A stretch of DNA of 34,367 bases. Origin: an uncultured Candidatus Altimarinota bacterium. GTDB taxonomy: Bacteria > Patescibacteriota > Gracilibacteria > CAIRYL01. The stretch lies in NCBI GenBank assembly GCA_947311245.1, contig CAMZKJ010000039.1, positions 1 through 34,367 of the forward strand, written 5' to 3'. Below are positions 7,309 through 16,010 of this stretch, piece by piece (the stretch's first letter is position 1; the number at the start of each line of letters is the position of its first letter). The notes beneath the pieces were generated by a model. That model was not told the DNA's origin, searched no databases, and saw nothing but the letters and a program-made list of their open reading frames with translations. Position numbers and translations under genes: made by a program.

Positions 7309-8850
7309 ATGTCACTAACCCTTCCCGAAAACTTTAAAACACATTATCGAAACCTCTCTAAAACCAATCGCGACGATTTTAAAAATATTGAAATAGAAGA
7401 ATTTTTTAAATATTGTGGATTACCACTGCGAAAAGCATTTCGATTTAATCAGTTAAAATACAAAGGAAATAGTGGTGAAAAAATATTTCAAGAAGAAGCA
7501 GAAAAACAAAAATGGGAAATAAAACCAATAATCTGGTGCAAAAATGGATATTTTGTAGAGAGAGCAGAAGAAGTAAAAAATATTGCAATTGGAGCAACAG
7601 TACCACATGTTTTAGGAGGGATCTATTTACAAGAAGCGAGCTCTATGCTTCCGGTAACCGCACTTTTTCATGGACATGAAAATATAGATTTTTTAAATTT
7701 ATCAGTTGGAGATTTAGCTGCAAGCCCTGGATCAAAATCGACACAAATAGCTGAAAAAATGCAAGGAAAAGGAATTTTACTTACAAATGAGCTTTCGTCT
7801 ACTCGTTTAAAAGCACTCTATTCAAACCTTGAGAGATGCGGTGTTTCAAACAGTTTATTAACGCATTACGATGCAGAAAATTTATGTAACTTACTTCCAA
7901 ATACTTTTGATTTTTTACTCCTCGATGCACCCTGCACAGGAGAAGGAACTGTACGGAAAAATTTTAAAGCACTCGAAAATTGGTCACCAGATGATGCCGT
8001 AACCATGGCAAATTTACAAAAAAAACTTATAGTATCAGCATTTACCGCATTAAAAAATGGCGGAGAATTAGTATATTCAACATGCACCCTTGGAGACCCC
8101 GAAAATAAAGATATTGTAAATTACTTACGAGAAAAATTTCCAAATCAAGTAGAAATAATTTCTTTAGAAAATTTATTCGAAGGAGCAGAAAAAGCAATAA
8201 CACGCGAAGGATATTTACAAATATGGCCACAAATTTTTGACAGCGAAGGGTTTTTTGTTGCTAAAATTAAAAAAAATCAAACCCCAGAAACAGAACAAAA
8301 AAATTTAAAAAATATTCAGGAAACACAAGATTTAAGACAAATAGAAAAAAATCTGAAGAAATTTCCATTTACAAAAGCAACAAAAAAACAAAATAGAGAA
8401 ATTTTAGAAATTTTATATTCACAATGGAATTTTGCATTACCAGAAAATTTTGAACTATGGAATAGAGACAAAGAATGGTGGGCTTTTCCAAAACGAATTG
8501 AGCATTTTGTTTCAACTATAAAAGTAGACAGAATGGGAGTAAAAATAGGAGAAATGCATGCCAAAGGGTGGAAAACGGTATACGAATTTTGCTCTGCATT
8601 TGGAAATATTTGTACAAAAAATACTGTAGAAATAACAGAAGAACAGGTTAAAAAAGTATATGCTGGAGAAAATTTACATTTTGAAAACACATCAACTCTT
8701 ACAGAACTGTGTATTGCAAAAAAAGAAGCGAGAGAAATATTACTCATGTACAAAAAATTTCCAGTTGCCATTGGGAAAATGACTATTACTGGAAATAATT
8801 TTCAATGGAAAAATCAACTGCCAAGAGTATTGTTAAGAAATTTACAATAA
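7309..8850 (+). CDS. RsmB/RsmF-type rRNA (cytosine-C5) methyltransferase (NOL1/NOP2/Sun family)
   Basis: Uses S-adenosylmethionine to methylate C5 of a cytosine in rRNA or tRNA. The SAM-binding motif is GDLAASPGSKSTQ (134-146). The two family cysteines are in DAPCTGEG (Cys209, the release base) and YSTCTLG (Cys259, the nucleophile). The region from about 340 to 513 resembles the C-terminal RNA-binding part of RsmF/YebU-type enzymes (about 480 residues), which makes RsmF (16S m5C1407) a closer guess than RsmB. The start is fixed: the frame has a stop at 7279-7281 and the next Met is residue 113. A terminator-like hairpin ends six bases before the ATG, so expression may be leaderless or depend on read-through. 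It converges on prfA. Confidence 0.88.
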   Translation: MSLTLPENFKTHYRNLSKTNRDDFKNIEIEEFFKYCGLPLRKAFRFNQLKYKGNSGEKIFQEEAEKQKWEIKPIIWCKNGYFVERAEEVKNIAIGATVPHVLGGIYLQEASSMLPVTALFHGHENIDFLNLSVGDLAASPGSKSTQIAEKMQGKGILLTNELSSTRLKALYSNLERCGVSNSLLTHYDAENLCNLLPNTFDFLLLDAPCTGEGTVRKNFKALENWSPDDAVTMANLQKKLIVSAFTALKNGGELVYSTCTLGDPENKDIVNYLREKFPNQVEIISLENLFEGAEKAITREGYLQIWPQIFDSEGFFVAKIKKNQTPETEQKNLKNIQETQDLRQIEKNLKKFPFTKATKKQNREILEILYSQWNFALPENFELWNRDKEWWAFPKRIEHFVSTIKVDRMGVKIGEMHAKGWKTVYEFCSAFGNICTKNTVEITEEQVKKVYAGENLHFENTSTLTELCIAKKEAREILLMYKKFPVAIGKMTITGNNFQWKNQLPRVLLRNLQ

Positions 8851-8873
8851 CAATAAAAAATAAATACTTCTCA

Positions 8874-9935
8874 CTATAACGCATCGGTTGCAAGCGAACA
8901 TGCTTCTATTATTCCATCTAATTCTCCGTCCATAACGGCTGGAATATTTGGAAAATTTTGTTTTATTCTATGATCTGTAATTCTATCTTGCGGATAATTA
9001 TATGTTCGAATTTTTTCTGATCTATCCCCTGTTCCAATTTGTTTTACTCGCATTTCAGAATTTTCTGCAATTTCTTTTTCTCTTTTTCGCTCTGAAAGTC
9101 GTGCTGCCAACACCTTAAAAGCTTGGTCTTTATTTTTATGCTGAGACGCCTGATCTTGACATGTCACAACAAGCCCACTTTCAATATGCGTCAATCGAAC
9201 TGCTGATTCTGTCTTATTTACATGCTGTCCTCCCGAACCAGATGCTCGATATGTATCTATACGAACATCTCCTTTTTTTACTTCAATAGCCTCTGCTTCG
9301 TCCACTTCTGGAACCACGGCAACTGTTACCGTAGAAGTATGAATTCGCCCTTGGGTTTCTGTTTTTGGAATTCTTTGAACTCTATGCACTCCACTTTCAT
9401 ATTTAAATTTTTTATACACCTGTTTCCCAGAAATTGTTGCTACCAATTCTGATATTCCCCCACTTGAGCTTTCATTTTTATTTAAAATATTTATTTCAAA
9501 ATCATGATTTTCTGCATATCGAAAATATGCCCGCATTAAATCACCTGCGAAAATTGCTGCCTCATCTCCACCTGCTCCCGATCGAATTTCTAAAATAATA
9601 TCTTTTGGATCATTTGGGTCTTTCGGCGTTAAATCATCTATCAATTTTTTTTCTAAAATTTTCAATTCTTCTTCTGCCTCTTTTAATTCTTCTTGAATCA
9701 TTTCTTTCATTTCTTCATCTTCCGAAACTTCCGGATTTTTTAGATTTTCTTTATTTTCAGCAATAGATTCTGTGAGATCCATATATTTTTTAGACATTAT
9801 TGCAGTGTCTTCTATTTTAGATTTTTTCTTTCCTAACTCTTTCATTTTGTCTAAATCTGATAACACCTCAGGATTTAAGAATTCAGCATTTAATTCGTCG
9901 TATTCTGCAATTATTTTTTGTACTTTATCAAGCAT
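8874..9935 (-). CDS. prfA: Peptide chain release factor 1
   Basis: Recognises UAA and UAG in the ribosomal A site and triggers peptidyl-tRNA hydrolysis. The tripeptide anticodon-like motif is PKT (190-192, in RIPKTETQGRIHTS), which is the RF1 type (P-x-T) rather than the SPF of RF2. The catalytic GGQ motif is at 235-237 in SGSGGQHVNKTE. The length of 353 residues is normal. The Gln of GGQ is the methylation target of PrmC, encoded at 29748-30695. Its own stop codon is TAG, readable by RF1 but not RF2. It follows the GT39-like gene by 44 bases on the same strand and converges on the methyltransferase gene. Confidence 0.97.
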   Translation of the reverse strand: MLDKVQKIIAEYDELNAEFLNPEVLSDLDKMKELGKKKSKIEDTAIMSKKYMDLTESIAENKENLKNPEVSEDEEMKEMIQEELKEAEEELKILEKKLIDDLTPKDPNDPKDIILEIRSGAGGDEAAIFAGDLMRAYFRYAENHDFEINILNKNESSSGGISELVATISGKQVYKKFKYESGVHRVQRIPKTETQGRIHTSTVTVAVVPEVDEAEAIEVKKGDVRIDTYRASGSGGQHVNKTESAVRLTHIESGLVVTCQDQASQHKNKDQAFKVLAARLSERKREKEIAENSEMRVKQIGTGDRSEKIRTYNYPQDRITDHRIKQNFPNIPAVMDGELDGIIEACSLATDAL

Positions 9936-9979
9936 GTTTATTTATAAATAAAATTTATAATCAGATTAGCAAAAAACTA

Positions 9980-11599
9980 CTACTGAATACAATATGTTGT
10001 AAATAAATCTGTTACGAATACTGGCTTCATATTATTTTTTACTGTTTTATAGCTTGTTTTATACACCTGTCTAAATTCTTTAATATTTTTTCGTGGAACA
10101 ATTACACATGTAGCAGTAGAAATTACAGAACTTTTTTTTGTCATAATAATTGGAGATTCCGTTATTTGCATATTATAAAAATCTACATTTGCATAAAATG
10201 GGTCATTTGGATTTTCAAATAAAATTTTATCTCCTGATGATGAAAGAGAAATTTGCACATGTTTTTCAAATTTATTTCCATCAAACCATGGAATTGCTCT
10301 TTTCGCATATCCTGAATTTGTATCAAAATAATCTGAAAAATAAAAATAAGACTGAAATAATAAAGGAAAGAGTAACACTAAAAAAATATAAAAACTTTTA
10401 ATGTGATCTTGCACTCTATTATATTTTTGAAAAATAATATCCGCACCATACAGTGAAAATACAAAAATCATACATCCAAAAAATAATAAGCGAAGAGAAT
10501 GATGTAAATCTGTTGTAAGACTAGAAGCTATTGGCGCACCAAGTAATAAAATAAGTAAAAATAGTTTATATTTTTTATTTTCTAATTTTCCTATATTTTT
10601 TATGTTTTTTATGTTTTTTATTTCTGTATTTAAAATATCGGATACTATTTTACATATTCCAATTATAAATAAAACAAATGGAACAAAAAATATTTGCCCC
10701 ATAAATCCAGTTGCATGTCGTAAATTTTTATCTCCTTCAAATAATAAAAAATTTGAAATATCATAACTTGAAAAATAATTTTTTAAAAAAATACTTATTT
10801 TTTCTATAACAGAAAAATCTGGATTATAGAGATATGTTAGCAGCTCAAATCGTGCACTTAATGCACCAGAATGCGTATATGAAAAATAGAGATATGGAAG
10901 TAAAAAAACACCGAAACTGGCAAGAACTATACAATGTTTTTTCCAATATTTTTTTTCAAAAAAACTTATAAATAATGCGAATACAATCCCAAAAGCTATC
11001 AACTTTGAAGTTGAATATGAATATAAAAACAATCCCAAACTTACCCCAGATAACACTCCAAAAACATGAATAAAATATTTAGAATATGTATTTAATTCTA
11101 ATTTTTCAGATACATAATATTTATACAAAAAATATAAAACAAATATTCCCGTTGAAAGCTGAGAAATTACCTCAAATGCAACACGAGAGAGCGTAAAAAA
11201 CCATGGCAGAACACTTGCAGAAATAAGTGCAAAATAAAGTAGAAAATTTTTATATTTTGTGTTTTTAAAAATTTCAGAAACAAATAAATAGACTCCCCAT
11301 AAAAATATTCCAAAAAAGAACACACTTGTAACACGAAGGGTAAAATCTGAAATTCCAAAAAATTTCATAATTCCTGCCGATACATAAATATACAATGGAT
11401 TTTTCCATTCCCCAAATGCTTCAAAATATAGTGGAAAACTTTTTCCATATTCATCAACTCCGTGCTGTGCAATATTTCCAGCATTTATCCCTATTGAAGT
11501 TTCATCTAAATACAAACCCGAAGGAATAGTTGTAAGATTATACGAATGAAAAAACAATGCAACTATAATAAGAGCGAAACTTATAAGTGTTTTTATCAT
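9980..11599 (-). CDS. GT39/ArnT-like integral membrane glycosyltransferase
   Basis: A 539-residue multi-spanning protein with about 11-12 hydrophobic helices. Near the N-terminus, after the first helix, is SGLYLDETSIGINA with an Asp-Glu pair (32-33), the place where GT-C enzymes of the GT39/PMT_2 type carry their catalytic acidic residue. A conserved aromatic stretch, FGEWKNPLYIY, follows. Such enzymes move a sugar from a polyprenyl-phosphate donor to a lipid, polymer or protein on the outer face of the membrane. The C-terminal 120 residues are soluble. The stop codon is TAG, one of only two in the window. A three-copy 9-base repeat near the middle encodes Lys-Asn-Ile repeats. Donor and acceptor are unknown. 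Confidence 0.75.
   Translation of the reverse strand: MIKTLISFALIIVALFFHSYNLTTIPSGLYLDETSIGINAGNIAQHGVDEYGKSFPLYFEAFGEWKNPLYIYVSAGIMKFFGISDFTLRVTSVFFFGIFLWGVYLFVSEIFKNTKYKNFLLYFALISASVLPWFFTLSRVAFEVISQLSTGIFVLYFLYKYYVSEKLELNTYSKYFIHVFGVLSGVSLGLFLYSYSTSKLIAFGIVFALFISFFEKKYWKKHCIVLASFGVFLLPYLYFSYTHSGALSARFELLTYLYNPDFSVIEKISIFLKNYFSSYDISNFLLFEGDKNLRHATGFMGQIFFVPFVLFIIGICKIVSDILNTEIKNIKNIKNIGKLENKKYKLFLLILLLGAPIASSLTTDLHHSLRLLFFGCMIFVFSLYGADIIFQKYNRVQDHIKSFYIFLVLLFPLLFQSYFYFSDYFDTNSGYAKRAIPWFDGNKFEKHVQISLSSSGDKILFENPNDPFYANVDFYNMQITESPIIMTKKSSVISTATCVIVPRKNIKEFRQVYKTSYKTVKNNMKPVFVTDLFTTYCIQ
10596..10622. repeat. In-frame 9-bp tandem repeat (3 copies)
   Basis: Three copies of TTTTTTATG (last copy imperfect) inside the GT39-like gene, translated on the minus strand as repeated Lys-Asn-Ile in a cytoplasmic or loop segment. 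A change in copy number would preserve the reading frame. Confidence 0.8.
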
Positions 11600-11652
11600 T
11601 TATAATGTAAAAAAAATAAAATTTACTCTACTATATCAACGGTGCATTATTT

Positions 11653-13146
11653 TTAAACTTCATTCGCAGTGTTTTTAATAAAAACCAGAGTATTGGTAGA
11701 ATCATCCCTATTGTGTGAAACTATAGTAAGTTTGTCACCATCTTTTTTAAATTCAAGCAATATAGTGCTATCATTTCTATAATGATCTATGTCAATAGTT
11801 CCCTGAGACTTAGGTTTTCCATCTAGTGAGAATACACCTGAAACACTTAACATATTTTGTTCTTTTTTAAAAGTTACACCAAATTCTTTTAATTGTTTAT
11901 TTAAACCTGATATATCTCTTTCTATATCTTCTATATTTATCTTTTTACCAAATTCAAATTTAAATTCTATGTCTTCATAAGAACGCAAATACTGCTCTTT
12001 CAGGGATGGGTTTGATGAACTCTTAACTACGTCCCTTATAATACCTTGAACAGATTTTAACTTGTCATCAATTTGAGCCCCTTCGCCCTTTATAAAACTT
12101 CCAGCTTGAAGAAATTTTAATATATTTACTTCCATAGATTCTCCATTTGAACCACCTCTCAATAAAATATTCCAAAGGCTCTCAAATTTTTCTGCCAAAA
12201 CTTTAAACCTTGGGCTATTAATAATGCCTATTTTGTATTTTATCTCATTTACGAAATCCTCTTTACTTAAATAACCCTCATTCTTTACATAATCACCTTC
12301 CCCCAGTTTAAATAAAATTTTATTAGTTTTTTTATCTCTTGCTAAAGTTAGATTTTTATATAAAGAATTTCCGTTAAAAATAATATCAAACATTCCATTC
12401 TCATGTTTTTCAATTTTTGCCCCATTTTCTGATAAAAGAGAGTTAATCTCTGCAAATGTTGGCTCTGCTTTTATAACTTCTTTTTTTGTTTCTTGTTCTT
12501 TTGATTTTGCTTTTACCCTAGCTACCAAATCCTCTTTATTTACATAATCACCTTCCCCCAGTTTAAATAAAATTTTATTAGTTTTTTTATCTCTTGCTAA
12601 AGTTAGATTTTTATATAAAGAATTTCCGTTTAAAACAATATCAAACATTCCATTCTCATGTTTTTCAATGTTTGCCCCAGTTTCTGATAAAAGAGAGTTA
12701 ATCTCTTTAAAACTTGGTAATTCTTCCATAGATACTACATTATCTATTTTTTGTTCTTTTTTTGTTTTTTGTTCTTTTGATTTTTCTGTTACATCTGTAA
12801 CTTTATACGCGTTTCCATCGGGACGGACAAGATAGTCATTATTTGTATTATTATCGTTCCCACCATTTTCATATATAAGTTTATCACCAAAAATATCTTT
12901 CAGTTCATCTTTTATTTTCAAACCATATTCTTTTAATTGATTACGTATATCTTTTGTTACTTCTTCAGATTCGTTTGATTTTTCTGCTTCTAACCTCTCA
13001 TCAGCATCAGCAGCAGCCAAATCCTCTTTATCATAAACATCATCCATATTAGGAATATTATTAACTCCCAATCCACCAAAAATAAGCCGTGTTTCTAAAA
13101 AATTAAGAGTATGAGCTGATGTAGCATGAGTAGTAAAAATAGACAT
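11653..13146 (-). CDS. Hypothetical protein with a recent internal duplication
   Basis: I do not recognise this 497-residue protein. It has a short non-polar N-terminus ending in ETRLIFGGLG, an acidic, Lys/Glu-rich low-complexity region, and then two copies of a unit of about 60 residues (about 144-200 and 229-285). The units carry the shared segments EINSLLSE, EKHENGMFDI, NGNSLYKNLTLARDKKTN and KILFKLGEGDYV. A third, divergent region follows. The C-terminal part (about 400-490) has alternating strands (FSLDGKPKSQGTIDIDHY) reminiscent of the repeat unit. There is no signal peptide, no membrane helix after the N-terminus and no known catalytic motif. It is the first gene of the GT39-prfA run, but the 53-base gap says nothing firm about shared function. 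Confidence 0.75.
   Translation of the reverse strand: MSIFTTHATSAHTLNFLETRLIFGGLGVNNIPNMDDVYDKEDLAAADADERLEAEKSNESEEVTKDIRNQLKEYGLKIKDELKDIFGDKLIYENGGNDNNTNNDYLVRPDGNAYKVTDVTEKSKEQKTKKEQKIDNVVSMEELPSFKEINSLLSETGANIEKHENGMFDIVLNGNSLYKNLTLARDKKTNKILFKLGEGDYVNKEDLVARVKAKSKEQETKKEVIKAEPTFAEINSLLSENGAKIEKHENGMFDIIFNGNSLYKNLTLARDKKTNKILFKLGEGDYVKNEGYLSKEDFVNEIKYKIGIINSPRFKVLAEKFESLWNILLRGGSNGESMEVNILKFLQAGSFIKGEGAQIDDKLKSVQGIIRDVVKSSSNPSLKEQYLRSYEDIEFKFEFGKKINIEDIERDISGLNKQLKEFGVTFKKEQNMLSVSGVFSLDGKPKSQGTIDIDHYRNDSTILLEFKKDGDKLTIVSHNRDDSTNTLVFIKNTANEV
12284..12451. repeat. Direct repeat copy 1 (168 bp), within the hypothetical gene
   Basis: Matches 12539-12706 with about four mismatches in 168 bases, at an offset of 255 bases (exactly 85 codons). 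Most of the identity is also at silent positions, indicating a recent duplication or ongoing gene conversion. Confidence 0.92.
12539..12706. repeat. Direct repeat copy 2 (168 bp), within the hypothetical gene
   Basis: Second copy of the 168-bp unit at 12284-12451. The 87 bases between copies encode a Lys/Glu/Gln-rich linker with KSKEQ, which also appears upstream of this copy as EKSKEQKTKKEQ, so the duplicated block may include part of the linker. Confidence 0.92.
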
Positions 13147-13267
13147 ATTTCTAAAAGTTTAAATTTATATTTGTATGTTTCTCATATAATTTTATCATAT
13201 TTTTACTTTTAAAAAAAGAGAAAATTTTGCAAGATAAATATATAAAAAATTACATTATTCCTACGCT

Positions 13268-14530
13268 ATGAAATTTCGAATATATCAAAAACTTCTCTTA
13301 TTATGCATTGACACTTTCGCACTTTTTGCAAGTTTCAGTCTTGCATATCTTGTACGATTAGGAACATTTACTCATTCAAAATTTTTATTTGAACCATATA
13401 TAAAAATGGCAGGAATAATGATTATTTTTTGGATTCTGCTATTAATTATTGCAGGAAGATACTCGCTAAAAGAAAAAAGTTTATGGAAAGAATTTTCAAT
13501 ACTTTTTATTTCATCGCTTTCCGCTAGTGCATTATTCCCATTACTTTTTTACTTTAAACAAGATTTATTTTTTTCTCGTGGAATAATAATTTTACTGTTT
13601 TTATTTTCTACTGTTCTTTTATTTTGTACATCATTTTTATTTAAAAAATATACAAAATACCAAGCTTCAAAAAATATAGGAATTTCACGAATGCTAGTAA
13701 TTGGTGCTGGAAAAAATGCCGAAAAAATTATTACAAATTTATTACAAACCAATTCAATTCATAAACCCGTTGCAATTTTGACTCCATATGGATCAAAGAA
13801 AAAAGAAATTTCTGGAGTAAAAATTTTTGGAAAACTCGATTCTCTTGAACGAATTTTTATACAAGAAAATATTCAAGAATTATTTCTATGCGAAGCTGTT
13901 GAGCATTCAGAAAATCTTGCATCGTTTTGCCAAAATAAAGGAGTTATTTTACGAACTTCACTGGAAACTATTGGAATAAATCATTCACAAATTGACACCG
14001 AAACAATTGGAGAAACAACCTTTTTAACACTACAACAATCCCCACTTTTCGGATGGGGACAATTCCTAAAACGATTATTTGATATTCTTATTGCCAGTGT
14101 AATTTTATTTATCACTTCACCTGTTCTCTTATTTATTTTTGTGTTTAAAAACAAAAATATAAAAAAAATAGAGTTTGCACAAGGAACTCAATCAACTTTT
14201 TTAGGATATCAATATATAAATAATTCTAATAATTTTAATCAAAAAAATAATACCTCTCAAAAATTTTTTAATTTTTTATTATTACTTATTTCTGTGTTGA
14301 AAAAAGATATAAGCCTTGTTGGTCCAAAACTTTTCACGAAAAAAGAATATTCTAAATTTTTTACAGATACTATTTCTCTTTCTGCATCACGATTTATTCT
14401 ACGCCCTGGTATATTTCCCCCACACGATACAACCTGTAAAACTACAGATATTATTTCTTTTATAACATCTGAAACACAATATATTAGAAATTGGACTTTT
14501 ATTACCGATATAAAAATTATTTTTTCATAA
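13268..14530 (+). CDS. Degenerate polyprenyl glycosylphosphotransferase (WbaP/CpsE family), probably inactive
   Basis: It has the full architecture of the family. Four to five N-terminal helices (about 5-125) are followed by a Rossmann-like CoA_binding_3 domain beginning MLVIGAGKNAEKI (142-154). The membrane re-entrant segment LKRLFDILIASVILFITSP begins the C-terminal domain. The catalytic core is broken: the KFRSM motif and the Asp-Glu dyad of the SIDELPQLW type are absent, replaced by an Asn/Gln-rich stretch (about 318-332). Only DISLVGPK (347-354) and LRPGI (378-382) remain. The frame is open and uninterrupted, which argues for a maintained non-catalytic protein rather than fresh decay. 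The intact paralogue is at 21237-22622. It converges on the MFS gene with three bases between the stops. Confidence 0.75.
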   Translation: MKFRIYQKLLLLCIDTFALFASFSLAYLVRLGTFTHSKFLFEPYIKMAGIMIIFWILLLIIAGRYSLKEKSLWKEFSILFISSLSASALFPLLFYFKQDLFFSRGIIILLFLFSTVLLFCTSFLFKKYTKYQASKNIGISRMLVIGAGKNAEKIITNLLQTNSIHKPVAILTPYGSKKKEISGVKIFGKLDSLERIFIQENIQELFLCEAVEHSENLASFCQNKGVILRTSLETIGINHSQIDTETIGETTFLTLQQSPLFGWGQFLKRLFDILIASVILFITSPVLLFIFVFKNKNIKKIEFAQGTQSTFLGYQYINNSNNFNQKNNTSQKFFNFLLLLISVLKKDISLVGPKLFTKKEYSKFFTDTISLSASRFILRPGIFPPHDTTCKTTDIISFITSETQYIRNWTFITDIKIIFS

Positions 14531-14533
14531 ATA

Positions 14534-15862
14534 TTATTGTGTATGTCTATTTACATCGAAATGAATATGTTCAATTACTTTTCTAAACACTGTTTTTGGC
14601 ATATTTTGTTTCTCTTTAATTTTTAACATTTCATGTGCTGGTTTTCCTTCAATATGAAAATGTAAATAAATTGCTATTAATAAAAACATAACTGCAATCA
14701 CCGCAATAAATAAAAATGCTATTTGAATTCCATAAATATCTGCAATTGTCCCAAGCCCTACGGATCCAACAATAGCCCCAATACATTGGAAAAAGAGCTC
14801 TAACTGTACAACTGAATTCTTTTCAGATTCTGGTGCTAAACTTCCCGCAAGACCTAGAACAGAAGGCTGTAAAAGAGCCAAGCATAAAGAAATAACACTA
14901 CTTGCAATTGCAATTTCTATTGGCTGACTTGTTGTTGTTAAAAATATAAGAGGTAACAATGAAAGAGCTATTCCATAGACAATAAGTGTTAATTTACTAT
15001 ATTTATCTGCAATTTTTGAAAATCCATAAGTAAACACCATTGGCAATAACATGAACGCGCTCAGTAAAAATATTTGGAAAAGTGGTAATCCTAATTCTTG
15101 AGCAAGCAATGGCACAAACAATAAACTAATTCGAGATGTCATTTCCATGAACATTACCAAAATTATTGAATAATTTAACTCAGATGAATATGTTTTCATT
15201 TTGTTAAATGTACTCATAAAAATTTTATCTTTTACCACTACATCTTTTATATCAATCCAAATACCTGAGATATTAATTTTTTCAAATGTTTTTATTTTGT
15301 CTATAAAAAGAAAATATAAACTCATCCATAAACCAGCTGTTATTAAATAAACATGTGGCAATGATATCTTTTCAACAAGAAATAAAACAAAACCTCCTAT
15401 AATCATTCCAAACGCCCAAAATGTATAACTGGTCGCAACATTTCTTCCTAAAATAGCTCCTGCATTATCTTCCGTAATTTCATTCATTAAAATATTTTGT
15501 TTTACATTTTTTCGTAAAATAAATGCAACACCATTTATACATGACGCAATCAACAGCACTATAATAGAATGAGTTATTCCAGAAATAAAGAACCCTATAA
15601 ATACAATAAATACCATTACATATGATATAAATAACGCCTGAATAGAAGGAATATGATGAAGAATCCTATTTAAGAAAAAAATAGCGAGTAAGCCCACTAC
15701 CGACCTAAATGCAAAAACTAATCCTACTAAAAAATAATCATTTACAACAGAATTGATAAAAACTGAATATAAAGGATCTACAAGCCCCCAAATAAAAACT
15801 TCTACTCCTGTCGCAAAAATTGCCCAGTCAATCAGTGATTTATGTGTATTTTTACTACTCAT
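14534..15862 (-). CDS. Major facilitator superfamily transporter
   Basis: A 442-residue protein with about twelve hydrophobic helices in two halves of six, separated by a charged central loop (about 190-225). The second half contains helix-loop segments such as FSKIADKYSKL and GTIADIYG, the positions where MFS proteins carry the G-x-x-D-R/K-type motif. Proteins of this kind are secondary transporters driven by ion gradients. Nothing in the sequence or neighbourhood identifies the substrate. The C-terminus ends in a charged, His-containing tail (HIHFDVNRHTQ). The start ATG follows an AT-rich leader shared divergently with the gene at 16011. Confidence 0.8.
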   Translation of the reverse strand: MSSKNTHKSLIDWAIFATGVEVFIWGLVDPLYSVFINSVVNDYFLVGLVFAFRSVVGLLAIFFLNRILHHIPSIQALFISYVMVFIVFIGFFISGITHSIIVLLIASCINGVAFILRKNVKQNILMNEITEDNAGAILGRNVATSYTFWAFGMIIGGFVLFLVEKISLPHVYLITAGLWMSLYFLFIDKIKTFEKINISGIWIDIKDVVVKDKIFMSTFNKMKTYSSELNYSIILVMFMEMTSRISLLFVPLLAQELGLPLFQIFLLSAFMLLPMVFTYGFSKIADKYSKLTLIVYGIALSLLPLIFLTTTSQPIEIAIASSVISLCLALLQPSVLGLAGSLAPESEKNSVVQLELFFQCIGAIVGSVGLGTIADIYGIQIAFLFIAVIAVMFLLIAIYLHFHIEGKPAHEMLKIKEKQNMPKTVFRKVIEHIHFDVNRHTQ

Positions 15863-15945
15863 ATTATTTATTTAAAAATTCATACAAGTATATTACATTT
15901 TTTTTAAATTTACAAGAAAATATTCAAAATACCTTTAAATATAAT

Positions 15946-15974
15946 TTGAATATAATAAAATTCTGTGCAATAAT
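15946..15974 (+). promoter_or_regulatory. Candidate promoter for the TM-helix-repeat gene
   Basis: TTGAAT (15946-15951), 17 bases, AATAAT (15969-15974). The start would be near 15981, giving a leader of about 30 bases. Confidence 0.35.
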
Positions 15975-16010
15975 GAAATATGTTATTTATTATTTTTTAT
16001 TATTTTATTT

